From Agroathelia rolfsii (Eukaryota > Basidiomycota > Agaricomycetes > Amylocorticiales > Amylocorticiaceae): DNA of 64,000 nt. The notes under the pieces were generated by a model, which saw only the letters and a program-made list of their open reading frames with translations, was not told the origin of the DNA and did no database searches. Made by a program: the position numbers and the translations under genes. Positions within the stretch are counted from its first letter, which is position 1, and every line of letters starts with the position of its first letter. Below are positions 1-12,711 of this stretch, piece after piece. The stretch lies in the NCBI GenBank assembly GCA_018343915.1, contig JABRWF010000006.1, positions 3,658,001-3,722,000 of the forward strand, written 5' to 3'.

Positions 1-1288
1 TAAGAGGATTCTATCGCACACCAGGCTCTAGAGAAGGTGGAGTACGTTCGCTTACATAATTATCGCCACAATGATTCTGAGTCCACCCGAACCTCCGCAA
101 TCTGTTGGCAGGTATCAAGTTCTTCAAGTTTCAAATATCTTGTCTCCCTCCTAATGCTGGTTCAAGAAAGGAGAATACAGCGGCAGATGAAAGCTTCATA
201 GTAAAAGTTCCGTTGGATGCACTCCCTGCTCTTCTTTGCCTCGCGCTTACACGGGATTTATATATGCGCATCGCTAGCTTAGCACAATCATCAGCTGCGG
301 ATGATGTACAGGTGTGATAGTGGTCCGGCAAGCGATATGAAGCGCTGGCAAGGGTCTAGTCATCCGGCTACCTGAGCATCTCGCCTCTTCATGCAGCTTC
401 TCACCCCTTCGATGATTATCTGCTCCAGCCTTATATCAATTCATTGCTACCTATCTTGCTGGCTACATGGATTCTAAACGTCAAAGTATTCATCCTGACC
501 TATTTGCCGCATGCAGAGACTAGCCATCAAATAACGGTGGCTATCTAACCGAACACTTTTTCTGCGGGCCCGTAATTGTGGGACCTTTCTTCATGGCGCC
601 ATACTGCTTCTCGGTCCAAGTACAGGTATTATTAGCGCACGAAGATGGTTATGGAGGGGCGGAAATAAGGAACTAATCCTCTTCAGGCAATTTGTGGTGG
701 TCTTCTTTGATATGGATATGCCTAATTATCGCAACGTTCTTTTCCTCTTAATGCCGTATGTCATGCTATTCCTGCTACTTGAATTGACTATACATTTATC
801 TGTTGTTTTATATTCTCAGGTTGGTTTATGATGGGAAATGTTTTGTGTTAGAAACAAAAATTCTTTTTACATCTTATGAGGTCCATCAGACTTAGTCCTC
901 TGGGATGGGGTACTTCATATAACTGGACCAAAAGACATTAACTGGACATGTTTGTACGCATTGTAACATGCAGTTTGAAGTGTGATGAAAGTATCATCTG
1001 ACCTGCTATAGACTCGTCGCTCCCGTGCCCATCCTCGCTTATGTTCTACCTTTCGGAGCCGAGGATGATCATGCTGTAGGTCGGTGCTTCCTTGGTGCTA
1101 AGCTTCTGTCTCTTCATTGCTAATGATAACACGCCAGCAGTGCTATCTTACTGCTGTCGTCTAGGTATCTATGCAGCATATCGCTGCTGTGCACTGCGAG
1201 TGCTGCTTTGTACGGCTATCTTGGGTTGCACATGCCACCTACTGCGGCATACGAAATAACGCACGCCATTGAGGAATGGTACATCATG
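1..1288. other. Upstream region of protease 1; left copy of a tandem duplication
   Basis: I see no gene here. The start resembles the sequence from about 5841 (both contain aggattctatcgca), and the similarity returns just upstream of the two protease start codons. So the left duplication unit begins at or before the window edge. It probably holds the promoter of the first protease gene. Confidence 0.6.
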
Positions 1289-1296
1289 TATAAAAG
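1289..1296 (+). promoter_or_regulatory. TATA box of protease 1
   Basis: The motif tataaaag lies 103 bp before the start codon. The same motif, also after catg, lies at the same distance from the paralogous gene at 7138. The shared leader between the TATA box and the ATG supports a common core promoter. Confidence 0.7.
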
Positions 1297-1391
1297 GACT
1301 ATTATGAAGACTGGTAAAGTCTCGTCACAGACCTCATCGGCTCTGAGCAAACATCCCCTACTTCCTCTCTAGCCCTTTCTGCTTACCTACC

Positions 1392-2721
1392 ATGGTCAAG
1401 ATCGCCATCTCAGCTGCCCTCCTTGTTGCGGCGTCCTTCGTGGCGGCCACCCCGGTCAAGAGGGAGAATGTCGTGTCTCTTCCTATCCAGAAGAAGGCTG
1501 CTGCGACGCCCTCAACTAAGAACATCCTTGCTGTCGATGCTGCTCGCCTCGCCAAGTTCAAGGGAACCGCGACCGCTTCCACCGGTGATGCGACTGCCAC
1601 CAACCTGGTCGACACCTACGTCGTCGCCCTCGAAATCGGCTCGCAGACCTTCTCCAACGTGATCGTTGACACTGGCTCGTCCAACACCTGGGTTGGTGCT
1701 GATACCAAGTTCTCCGCCGGATCGACTGGCGTGTCGACTGGAAAGAGTGTCGAGGTCAGCTATGGCTCTGGCGATTTCAGCGGCACAGAATACACCGATA
1801 CCGTGAGTGATTTATAGCGCGGACTGAATACATCAGCTAACCAAACTTTGCAATGCAAAAAGGTTACACTCGGCGGCCTGACTGTCACTGATCAGTCAAT
1901 TGGTGTTGCCAAGTCCAGCAGCGGCTTCACCGGCTTTGATGGTATCATCGGTTTCGGCCCCACCGACCTCACTGAGGACACTGTCTCTGGTTCAACCACT
2001 GTCCCGACCTTCTTGGACAACCTCTACAGCCAGGGCACCATCTCCACCGAGGTCCTTGGCGTCTACTTTGCCGATGAGTCTGGCAGCGATGACGACGACG
2101 CCAACGGTGTTCTGACACTCGGTGGCACCGACTCTTCGCTCTACTCGGGTTCTATCACCTACACGAGCCGTGTTGGCGACTACTGGGGTGTCGATGTTAC
2201 TGAGGTTGCGTACGGCGGTACCAACCTTGGCTCGATCTCCCAGGCCATCGTTGACACCGGAACCACCTTGGTATGTCCTGTAACTTCTGATTTATCATAA
2301 ATGACTTTTCTGAGAAGCTGTTGTAATAGATCTATCTTCCCACCTCCATCTACGACAAGTTCCTCTCCGACTCTGGAGGAAAGCTTGACGAGGACTCTGG
2401 CCTCGTCAAGTACACGAGCGAGCCCACCGGCAACCTGGCGTTCACCATTGGTGGTACCACCTTCACCTTGACACCATCAGACTACCTTGTTCCAAAGGAT
2501 CAGTATGACAACTTTGGCCTCAGCGGCTCTGACTACTACTCGTATGTCAACGACGGTGGTGATGAAGTCCCTGATGCCATCCTCGGCATGTTCTTCTTGA
2601 CCAACTTCTATTCCGTCTTTGATACGTGAGTTTTGTTTGTTCAGCATTCCCTCGTCGCATTGTGTATTGACTTTCTCCGTACAGAACAAACGATCGTGTC
2701 GGTCTCGCTGTCGCTGCATAA
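1392..2721 (+). CDS. Secreted aspartic protease, polyporopepsin-like (pepsin family A1), copy 1
   Basis: This is a secreted acid endopeptidase of family A1. Exons 1392-1802, 1863-2270, 2330-2625 and 2685-2721 give 383 residues, a normal length for a fungal pepsin with propeptide. Residues 1-20 form a signal peptide ending near AAT, followed by a basic propeptide. The two catalytic motifs are DTGSSNTW (Asp93) and DTGTTL (Asp268), so both lobes are intact. All introns are about 60 bp with GT-AG borders, and their positions match the paralog at 7242 exactly. The ATG was chosen because the signal peptide starts there and the paralog aligns from it. The mature enzyme should act outside the cell at low pH. 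Function is inferred from family; the catalytic residues are directly visible. Confidence 0.93.
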
Positions 2722-3505
2722 ATCAAAGTCACGTGCATTAATAGATAGTACCAGTGATTACCAAAAAAAAAAGGATGTAGTTACCTATGTACCATTTGTC
2801 GAAATAGCCAAAAGTTTGTTTCAGTAGCTGACTTGTGTGATGTTTGAATTTCGTGACCATTAAAATTTGCGGGCTGTTACGCCTTGGGTGGAAAATCACT
2901 CATTTTTCCGGCCGTATCAAACCACAATGCTCTGAACTCGCCGAGCATCATGTTGTAGCTTCTGTTCTCCGATCCACCTACTTCAAACTCCGCTTTTCCC
3001 GGAAGTCTCGCCTCAGCCACCGGCTTCACCAGCCAAAGTTGAGCCTGTATCAGCACAATGCTTATACTGCACCCGTTAGGCACAATCGTTTTATGTTTGT
3101 ATACTTAAATGCTCGACCTGACTCTGTTTGCACCCGAATAAAGTCAAACATAATTATTACCAAAAAAAAAATATCACGTAAAAAATAGAGTGTGAGTATC
3201 CATCAGCCATTTGTGTAACATGCTAATACTATTCAGAAATCCATTTATTTTTTTTATTGATAATGTCAAGCATGAAAGGTCTATGGTACCACCATAGCTT
3301 ATGTTTGGTTGCATTCTGTATCGCAATGGTGGGGGAATTAAGTTCAAAATGTGGGTGTTCGTAGGACAATTATGAGGCTTGAGTGCCCTGAGACGGGTTG
3401 AGTCCAAAAACGCGGAATTAGAAGGTAGATACGGTTTGCATTAAGGGGTAGGGATGGGAAGAAGTGAGTTTAGGGAGAAAGAGAGAGAGATTATGAGTAA
3501 GAAAT

Positions 3506-3510
<5 letters not shown>

Positions 3511-3542
<32 letters not shown>
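3511..3542. repeat. (GA)16 microsatellite
   Basis: Sixteen perfect GA units, preceded by shorter GA runs from about 3477. It creates an artificial Leu-Ser-rich reading frame on the minus strand. Confidence 0.95.
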
Positions 3543-3545
<3 letters not shown>

Positions 3546-5598
3546 AAAGGGGACAAAGGACACAAGAGAGATAGCCGTAGTGTGGGAAGCGTTTAGTTTC
3601 TTGCGCAAGCGTGAGCATTTTAGCAATTTTTGAGTTTTTTGAAAGAAGGTTAGAAAGGGAAGGGAGGCCTTTGATAGCCATACGCAGAGTATGCCTTACC
3701 ACTGTCACCAGATTGCATCTTTGACAGGTAAGTACGAAGTGGTCAACTGTCGCCGGGATTTAATATCTTGTGCAGAGGATGGATTGACAGCCTTGATGCG
3801 CGATAGGAAACTGCTAGTACTATTTGATGATACTGTACTAGGTGATTTTTTGGCTTCTCAGAGTTGGATGGATGAAAAGGTTATACATGTGTTTCTCATT
3901 CGACTTGTGCAATGGACAAATATGACTAAACTATAACAGGGCCCTCATACGAGTTTTTCTTTAAGATAAAATAAACAAAACCTACTCACGACTTCGCAAC
4001 ACCTTCATGGATTGTATCAACGTTGATAAGAGTAACCACAAATCAATTATTAAGATTTTGTTATATTATTTACAATAGTTCAAAAGACGAACCGCAGAAA
4101 AATGTTTGTAAACAAGGCTGTTGTAAAATGTTTTTCCGTTTTACTTGTGCTCTGGATCGATAGGGCAGTAGCTATTTGTGATTCAGGCCAGAGCCTGGAA
4201 TAGCATAAGTACATTGCTCCTATTGGCTCCTGTCATCGTGGCTTGAAGTTATGTTTTCCAAGTTACGATACTTAATTCTTGCACTTAATCACGAGCCTTC
4301 AATAGTACTTATCTCGCGGGCACACTTGATCAGGAGATAAGAGCGTGGGTGGTAACGGTGCCGATGCTATGCCAGCGGATACCAACCCACTAGGCCTTAG
4401 AAGCCCCGGTGGTATCGTGGCAGTACCAATGCTCCCTTGGGTTTTGTTCATCACCGACGTAACTTCTACAATGCAATCGTGATGTCTCTCTACAGTGACG
4501 TGAAGCCCATAAACCTGTCAGATCTGAAGTTCTCAAGTTCTGGTATTCTATAGATTTAAACCAATAATGATGTTATGCTTATCTGATGTATTTACAACTC
4601 GGGTACATCCCCTTCATTCATGGGAATTAGCTCAGATGGCGCATCTAACACCTCGCGTTCCGGTGGATAAAACAAAGCAGTGCGGACAATATATTCTATT
4701 GCACGCCTATCAATTTGAAAAACATATAATTAGAAATCATGAACTTGGCCGTCATTTGAACTTGACCTCGATCACGTTCCAATTTAGAGGCGACATGAAT
4801 GTCTGGAAATAACCGTAAAATTGGAAGTCGATAGTGTGACTATTTGCCCGCGCTATATCAGGGGATTTATCTCGATTCTTATGGTGATCCTATCCACCGA
4901 AGAATGGCTCCAATGACAGACTTGGGCTCCCCATGCGGCAGCGACCTCAGATTATATTTAACTTTCGGATAATTTAAGTAGACAATCCGATTACTGTCAA
5001 TGTTGGCTCGGTAATGCGTGGGGTTTCCTCAATCTGCATATTCAATATCGTTCCTGAAAGTAAACCGGCAGATTCAGTGGCTGATGTTGGCGAGCCATAC
5101 CCTGATAGCAAATATGATCGAAGTTCAAGTGAATAGACAAATGCGATTTAATGAACGCGACTTGCCGTGCAGATGCTTAATAGCTGTGCTCAGCTGAAGT
5201 ATTTCATTAGATGGTCACAAAGTAAGAATGAATCTGGATCCTTCCAGTTGTATATTGCAGAGTAGTTTGCGAACTATAACCAATCCGTTGTTGAGCTGAC
5301 GACAAAGAAAACTAGCTGTGCTACTTCTCTCCCAGGGCCAGACATCCTCAGCTTGAGGCTAACACTGTACACATAGTTCCGAGATCTTTGGAAGCTGAGA
5401 CGCGTTGCGGCGTTATGAAGAACTGCACCGATAGTAAAAATAACAATCTTTTCAGTCGACTCCAGATAGTAAGCATGGATTTTGTTTCTTTATGGCGCAA
5501 AAGCTTGCTGCAGTAGATGGGAGGATTCCATCCGTAGACAGAGGATCTCTGAGAGCGCAAAACTTAGGAGATAGCGCTCGTTGAAGAGGGTGAGAGAG

Positions 5599-5622
5599 TG
5601 TGTGTGTGTATGTGTGTGTATG
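5599..5622. repeat. GT-rich microsatellite
   Basis: Two runs of GT repeats separated by a single TA step. Confidence 0.85.
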
Positions 5623-5836
5623 AAAACTGGGTCGGAAGGGAAGTGGCTCAATCTGTTGTTGAGTCAAGTCGTGGTACGACCGCACAGACGTTGACACAGC
5701 CGCCTGAGACCGCATGGGATGCTGACGTGCTACATGATCAGTATGAACACATATGGTCCACACGTTGAGCCAACCAACATGGAGCCCCGCTGGCTTTACT
5801 GCCTATTTTTATGAGTGTCGTGATGGGAGCATGTGT

Positions 5837-7137
5837 GCAACAGGATTCTATCGCAGCTTGACCACATGCCCCATTGCCACAGGCGGGAGATTTCTGCTTA
5901 CGTAATGATCGCCACCATGGTCTGAGCCGCATACCGGGACTTCAAGTTGCCTTTGTTCCCTTCTCATGCCCGTTGGTGTGCAAAATTGGAGTCTACAGAT
6001 GCGAGATTCATGCTACAACTTCTCTTCTGGATGCCCTTCTCTACCTTTTTTTTTTTGCACGAGCGCTTATTATAATAGTCAAATGCGCATCACTAGCATC
6101 AGCTACAGATGATGCAACGATGGTTCATACATGTTTATGAAGGTCCGCTTAGCACGACGCGCTAGCAAGAGTCTAGTTGCCCGGCTACATGAAACCGTAG
6201 TCGCTCCAAGCAGTCACGGTTTCTTATCTCTTCACGGACCATCTGCTCGAGCCCTTGCATCAAATCTTTCCCACCTGCACACGGAGTATGCATCTTGCTG
6301 ACTAGGTGACTTCTCAACGACCTGAACGTCCGAACATTCATTTCGATCCATGTGCCGCACACAAAAGCCAGCCACGCGACAAGATGCCGGCGTTATCCAC
6401 CCGGATACATTCTATACCAGTCCGTAGCGTGGGACCTTTGTCCACAGCTTCTTACGCCCGCTTCTTACACTAGATATTATTAGTGCACGAGGACGACTCT
6501 CGAGAAGCGGAACGAAGAATCAATACTGATAGGCAAATCTGGGGCCGGACTAGCATGTTCTCGCAATTCTTCCGACTTTCTCCATGGTAGGGTTTTTCCC
6601 TACCTTGTGTGTTGTATATGGTTTATAGTCCTGGGTTTGAATAGGATATACACTTGTCCCTCGTTTTGCCTTCTTGGCTTGTCTCATAGGAGAAACCGTT
6701 TTGCATACTGGCAACGAGGATCACAATTCTTTCTGCGACTGATAAGGTTGGTCGCAGCTCCAGGATGGAGCATTTCGCACGACTCGATCAAAGAGAACGC
6801 GTGAAATTTGCCAAATATGGCCGCGTTGCGTGCTGCAACACTGAATTTGAATACTGACTATAACATCATCTGACCCGCTACTGACTCGTCGGTTGCATGC
6901 ATACCTTCGCTTACGTTCTCCCCGATGATCACGCCACTGCAGGTCATAGCATCCCGGAGTGCTGAGTCTCCTCGTTGCTCATGATAACGTGCTGCCTTAT
7001 GGTCGTCGTCTAGGCACCTGAGGAGCAGGTTTCTACTGTGTATGGCCACTGCTGCATCGTATGGACACCACAAGCAACACATGCGATCTCCCGTGCCGTG
7101 CGAAGGAACGCATGTTCCAGGGCAATGCTCTACCATG
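5837..7137. other. Upstream region of protease 2; right copy of the tandem duplication
   Basis: This is the diverged counterpart of positions 1-1288. Similarity is patchy, strongest around 5842 and in the leader from about 7170 to the ATG, where 'cagacctcatcggctctg' is shared. No gene is supported in it. Confidence 0.6.
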
Positions 7138-7145
7138 TATAAAAG
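7138..7145 (+). promoter_or_regulatory. TATA box of protease 2
   Basis: tataaaag, 104 bp before the start codon, in the same setting as in the first protease gene. Confidence 0.7.
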
Positions 7146-7241
7146 CTCTACTCCATCGACCGGCAGAGTCTCGTCGCAGACCTCATCGGCTCTGAGCAAA
7201 ACATCCCTTACCTCCTCTCGAGCCCTTTCCACTTGTCTACC

Positions 7242-8568
7242 ATGGTTAAGATCTCCATCTCAGCTGCTCTCCTCGTCGCGGCGTCCCTTGTGGCGGCCAC
7301 ACCAGTCCAGAGGGACAATGTCATCTCGGTCCCCCTGAAGAAGAAGGCTGCTGCTACCAGCCCCTCTTCTAACACTATCCTCGCTGTCGATGCTGCCCGC
7401 ATTGCCAACTTCAGGAGCACCGCGACCTCGAGCACTGGCGATGCCACCGCCACTAACCTCGTTGATCAATACGTTGTCGCCCTCAAGATCGGCTCGCAGA
7501 CCTTCTCCAACGTGATCGTTGACACTGGCTCGTCCAACACCTGGGTTGGTGCTGACACCAAGTTCTCCGCTGGCTCGACTGGAAAGTCGACTGGCAAGAG
7601 CGTTGAGGTCAGCTATGGCTCTGGCGACTTCAGCGGCACTGAATACACCGACACCGTGAGTGAAATTATAACCCAAACCAAACGTAGATCATAACTAACC
7701 TTGTAATGCAAAAAGGTTACTCTTGGAGGTTTGACCGTCACCAGCCAATCCATTGGTGTTGCATCGTCCAGCAGCGGCTTCACCGGCACTGATGGTATCA
7801 TTGGTTTCGGCCCCACCGACCTCACTGAGGACACCGTCTCTGGCTCGAACACTGTCCCGACCTTCTTGGACAACCTCTACAGCCAGGGCACCATCTCCAC
7901 CGAGGTCCTTGGCGTCTACTTTGCCGATGAGTCTGGCAGCGATGACGACGACGCCAACGGTGTTCTGACACTCGGTGGCACCGACTCTTCGCTCTACTCG
8001 GGTTCTATCACCTACACGAGCCGTGTTGGCGACTACTGGGGTGTCAAGGTCACTGAGGTTGCGTACGGCGGTACCAACCTTGGCTCGATCTCCCAGGCCA
8101 TCGTTGACACCGGAACCACCCTGGTATGTCCTATAATTTCTCAATTATATACAACTCTTCTAAGAAGCCACCACGATAGATCTACCTCCCCACTTCCATC
8201 TACGACAAGTTCCTCTCCGACTCTGGAGGAAAGCTTGACAACGAGTCCGGTCTCGTCAAGTACACGAGCAAGCCCACGGGTAACTTGGTCCTCACTATCG
8301 GTGGCACTGCGTTCACTCTGACGCCATCGGACTACCTCGTCCCGGAGGACCAGTACGACAACTTCGGCCTCAGCGGCTCTGACTACTACTCGTATGTCAA
8401 CGACGGTGGTGATGAAGTCCCTGATGCCATCCTCGGCATGTTCTTCTTGACCAACTTCTACTCCGTCTTCGACACGTGAGTCTAATTTCGCATTGCTTTG
8501 GTCGCAATTGATACTGACTATTCTTCTACAGAACCAACAGCCGTGTCGGTCTCGCCGTTGCCGCATAA
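7242..8568 (+). CDS. Secreted aspartic protease, polyporopepsin-like (pepsin family A1), copy 2
   Basis: Paralog of the gene at 1392 with the same four-exon structure: 7242-7655, 7716-8123, 8180-8475 and 8532-8568, giving 384 residues. The signal peptide (residues 1-20) and propeptide are more diverged than the catalytic body. The active-site motifs DTGSSNTW (Asp94) and DTGTTL (Asp269) are intact. An in-frame TTG nine bases upstream is not used as the start, because the paralog begins at the ATG. Parts of exons 2 and 3 are identical to copy 1 over long runs while introns and exon 1 differ, which suggests gene conversion. Both copies look functional, so a dosage or specificity role in external protein digestion is a reasonable inference. 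Confidence 0.93.
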
Positions 8569-9164
8569 ATTATCAATTCGTGTATTATTGGATATTTTGG
8601 AGCTAGAGGATTTAGCAAAAGCGATGTAGTTACCCTTGTATACCATTTGCCACGGAAATCTTGAAAAAAAAATTCCATCAAGTAACTTGTGTGATTGTGA
8701 CCATGGTATTTCTTTGTGATCATCGACATCTGCTTGGACTATATGCATCACATAGCAACTCACAGATGATATCGAGTCAAGGTTTTATATTGGTCTTCTA
8801 AAGTCTTGTCAGCTATGGCAGAGATGCAACTTGCTATTTTTTATATATTGGCTAGGTTGCTACAGAAGACGTACGGCTGATATGTTATTTGAAAACACGA
8901 TCATAACCGTTAAAAGTAAAGCATATCCTGCTACTACGTCCGTTATTGCTGGGACCGAGACCGGACCGGGATGCCGTGTCACACCAGTGACTGGACTGTC
9001 ACGCCTGCAGGATTATAAACTCGCTCTTGGACGTTGACTTGCGTCAGCCACGACCTTAGACGGTTGCACCAAGCACCAGTACACGAGGTCCAAGTGCGAG
9101 CCGATTTAAATACAATCTTAAACGCATTTTTCTACATCACTCTCTTGAGGAAAAAAAAAAGAAA
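8569..9164. other. Intergenic region between protease 2 and the HD hydrolase
   Basis: No gene seen. It holds the 3' flank of the protease and the promoter side of the HD-domain gene, with a poly-A tract at 9151-9160 just before that start codon. No clear TATA box. Confidence 0.5.
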
Positions 9165-11575
9165 ATGTCTGCATCAGAACGTGTAGCTTCGACATGGAAG
9201 CAGCTTAGAAGTATCAACGACTGCGGTGTTCATGATTTCAGTTCGTCATCTCTACGATGGCTGTTGATATAAAAAAAAAAACAATACTAGAGCTTTGATT
9301 TGCTTGCAGTTTCCTTTACACCCGAAATCTGGAAAATTATCGACACGTAAGTGGTATCTTTGCTATGCACATCAAGCAGCTTGAATGAATTTTTACACAA
9401 TACTTGCAATAGGCCTCATTTCCAACGTCTGCGGTACATTAAGCAATTGGGAACATCATATTATGTCTGGCCTGGCGCATCCCATAATCGCTTTGAGCAC
9501 TGCATCGGTTCGTGATACCGATGCCTACCACCAATACACTCTCATGAACACATCGTTTACTCTGCTCTAGGCGTCGCATACCTCGCTCGCAAGATGGTCC
9601 GTCATCTACAGCGACATCAACCCGAGCTGAATATCACCGAAGGAGAGGCCCTCTGCGTCGAGATTGCTGGTTTGTGCCACGACCTTGGCCACGGACCCTG
9701 GTCTCATGTTTGGGATGGGCTATTTATCCCCAAAGCGCTGTGAGTCGTTTCCGTTCTCGAATCATTCATAAAGTCTAATATGCGCTTGCAGACCGGGGAA
9801 GAAATGGCAGCACGAAGATGCCTCAGAAATGATGTTCGATGATTTGGTTGTCAAAAACGACGTTGGCCTCTCCGAGGACGACGTCGCGCTCGTTAAAGCC
9901 CTTATTGCCGGCGACAGAAGCAAGTGCAGGTACCTGTGACAATTTCAGTATATTAGCCTTCTTCGCGCGAGCTCATCTTCTGTCATGGAGCTTGCCCGAG
10001 AACAGAAACTTTCTTTTTGAGATTGTAGCCAACAAGAGGAACGGTATCGACGTTGACAAGTACGCGCGAGTTCATTACTTTGGTCCTTGAGTTACATCTT
10101 ACATCCGACAATTGGCAGATTCGACTACATCCTTCGAGACAGTCGTGCTATCGGCGACAAGGGCAGCCTGTCATTGCGCAAGTGCGTGTCAATATCTAAC
10201 TAGCCCACTTTTGTATTGACCAATATTCATCTGCGACATAGACTCATCAAATCTGCACGCGTCATTGACAATGAGATCTGCTACGACATCAAAGACGCTA
10301 ATCAGCTCCAAGAATTATGTCACACTCGCTTCAGCTTGCACAAGCGCATCTACAATCACAAGACAGGTTGGGTGCCCGGGAAATTGTCAATCGATATGTG
10401 CCGATTCCATCTTTTTAACTTTTTTTGTTTTTATTTTTAGCAAAAGCTATTGAGTATATGATCGTCGATGCCTTGATTTCAGCACAACCATACATGAAGA
10501 TAGCCGAGCAAGTTGAGATTCCAGAAAGATATGTCCGACTCAATGACAGCATCATGAACCGTGTTTTGGAGACCGAACAACCTGTAAGTTAGCATTTTGT
10601 TATAAGAAAAAGCCATTAACTGATTTTTGGGGGGTCCTGGCTCAAGGAGCTGGAAAAGGCACGCTCCATTCTGCAAAGGATAGAAGTGCGCGACCTGTAC
10701 AGATGCGTCGACTTTAAATCCTTCGGATGGGAGATGCGTCGGGAATGTGAAGCCCTATTTACACCGGAGAAGATCGTTAAGGCCGCCCAGGCGCTCCCCC
10801 TCATTTTAGAAGTGGAAGAATCCCTCGAAGTCGAAACAAATGGTGACGATGCAGAGGACACTGATCAGGATTTACCAAACCTCGTCCCAGGTACTGCCTC
10901 TGAGTTGAAGCCAGAGCACGTTATTGTCGATTTTTCGCATATGCACCATGGCATGAAGGATAAGAACCCACTTGACTTTATCAAGTTTTACTCTAAGCAA
11001 AACCCAGACGGTGAAACTCTTTCTGTTCCGTAATACAATTCGGATGGTTGATGTTTGCTCTCTAGTTTGTTCTAGCGCAGGTCAAGGAGATGTAACTCAT
11101 GCCATCCCAAACCAGTTTGCAGAGCTAACACTACGGATATACACCCGGGATATTCGGTGAGACTCTTATGAACTATGAATTCCCATCAACGACTCCAGAC
11201 TAACATCTTCTCGCCAGCTTCTTTGGAATCATACAAAAGGGCTACCGTGCTCTACTCGCGACTATGGAAGGCTTCGAGACGACAGATCAAGCCCCTACAG
11301 GAGCAGTGTCCACGCCCTCGACGACATCAGCTACGCTCTCGGTAATGGGCACCGTACCAAGCACACCGCCTCCCGGCAAGAAGAGTGGGCTTTCGCGCAC
11401 ATCAAGTGGCTCGTTTAGCAACAACGTATTTACGACCGTTCCGCCTACGTACATACCCGCCTCTCCGTCGAGGGTGCTCAAGAGAACGATGTCCCGTACA
11501 TCGAGCAAGCGGACATTGTTTGAAACGGACGAGAACGAGAATCATGCTGCGAAGCGGGTGAAGAATGGGAATTAA
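9165..11575 (+). CDS. SAMHD1-like HD-domain phosphohydrolase (predicted dNTP triphosphohydrolase)
   Basis: Predicted to cleave dNTPs to deoxynucleoside plus triphosphate, as SAMHD1 does. Twelve exons: 9165-9240, 9310-9346, 9413-9507, 9571-9739, 9792-9929, 9991-10059, 10119-10181, 10242-10366, 10441-10583, 10647-11010, 11081-11156, 11218-11575. The frame stays open and gives 570 residues. Metal ligands match the SAMHD1 pattern: His67 in NRFEH, His106-Asp107 in CHDLGHGP, and the Asp of the LRD motif after [10 protein letters not shown]. The N-terminal SAM domain of the animal enzyme is absent, as is usual in fungi. The C-terminal 110 residues or so are Ser/Thr-rich and low in complexity. The exon 5/6 border is the least certain; I used the acceptor at 9990 because a nearer acceptor would leave a 19-bp intron. 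The role in nucleotide-pool control is inferred from family. Confidence 0.88.
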
Positions 11576-12053
11576 TGACCAACTGCACTCGTCACCTAGA
11601 ATTTTTTAATAACACTTTAAGTAATTTTTTTCCCGCTGTGATTTCCCTCGATCCCTCTCTTTCTTGACCTATGCTCGTTATCCAAACTTTATAGATCAAC
11701 TCCCCATGACCAGACTTTTTTCTCCTAGATACTGAACACACGCATTTAATTAAGCTTCACATGTATATATATATGGTCAACAACATGGATTTGTCTCTTC
11801 AAGCTACAGTATAGTTTTCGTCAATTACAAGCCAGTGAACAACATAGCATGTCCCAAACATCTGCGAATGTATACACTGGTGAGAAAAAGTGCACAATAT
11901 GTATGAGTGTAAGATAGAAAGGTCGAACGATTAAGTAGTCGTTCCAAGAGGAAAGAAAGAATGAGCAAAGAAATAGAAGATCATCTACTTTCAGTGAGTG
12001 GTTGTGCATGGGGGATTTTTGAGGCTCAAACAGCTGTACAGTGAAGGGCTCGT
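11576..12053. other. Region between convergent gene ends
   Basis: About 480 bp between the stop codons of the HD hydrolase (+) and the RRM gene (-). No gene seen. It should carry both 3' untranslated regions and poly(A) signals; it is AT-rich with a short tatatata run near 11763. Confidence 0.6.
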
Positions 12054-12678
12054 CTACCGAGTATAAGGGTGATATCCATGCTGCCCTCGATGACCAGACC
12101 TCTGTGGGCCAACACCACCAGTCATACTCGCCGGGCCTGTAGGAGGCGTACCTCTTGGGCCACGAGGGATATTACCCATACCAGCCCCGCCCGATGGTCC
12201 TCCACCGCGACCCATATTGCCGCCCATGCCGCCCATACCACCAGGGCCGACACCAGGGCCACCCATGCCCATGTTAGCACCACCCATGCCCATGTTACCC
12301 GCACCCATGCCCATACCGCCCATACCGCGGCCCATACCGCCCATCATGCCCATCATCGCCGGATTCAGCGCACCACCGGCCATCTGGAACATGCGCGTGT
12401 ACAGCTGAGCGAGCGCTTGTGGGTCGAACGGTGTGTTGCCCGCCTGACCGGTGGGCATACCAGCACCAGCACCAGCACCACCAGCGGCGACTGCAGCGGC
12501 AGGATTGTTGGGGCTGGCGTTGTTGAAGCGACCTCCTCCCCCAGCAACGGCGGCGACGGGGTTGCCTCCCGAGCCGTCCTCGGCAAAGTTTTCGCGCTGA
12601 TGGCGTGGCTGGGCGAGTTTTACATCGATCTGTTGCGATCAGGGAAAGAAGGGGGGGGGGATGGTGTAAGCATAAACA

Positions 12679-12711
<33 letters not shown>

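Larger units (their letters stand above)
2722..5836. other. Spacer between the duplicated protease units, no gene recognised
   Basis: About 3.1 kb without a convincing gene. Short open frames here show no known motif, no supported splice structure and no counterpart in the other unit. The stretch holds a (GA)16 tract and a GT-rich tract. It is AT-rich in places and may contain decayed repeats that I cannot name. Confidence 0.5.

Noticed and set aside
3418..3708. Minus-strand frame with a long Leu-Ser run
   Set aside because: It is a translation of the (GA)16 microsatellite and its borders; there is no other coding evidence.
9930..9948. A 19-bp intron in the HD hydrolase, suggested by an acceptor at 9948
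   Set aside because: Too short to splice; the acceptor at 9990 is in the same phase and gives a normal 61-bp intron.
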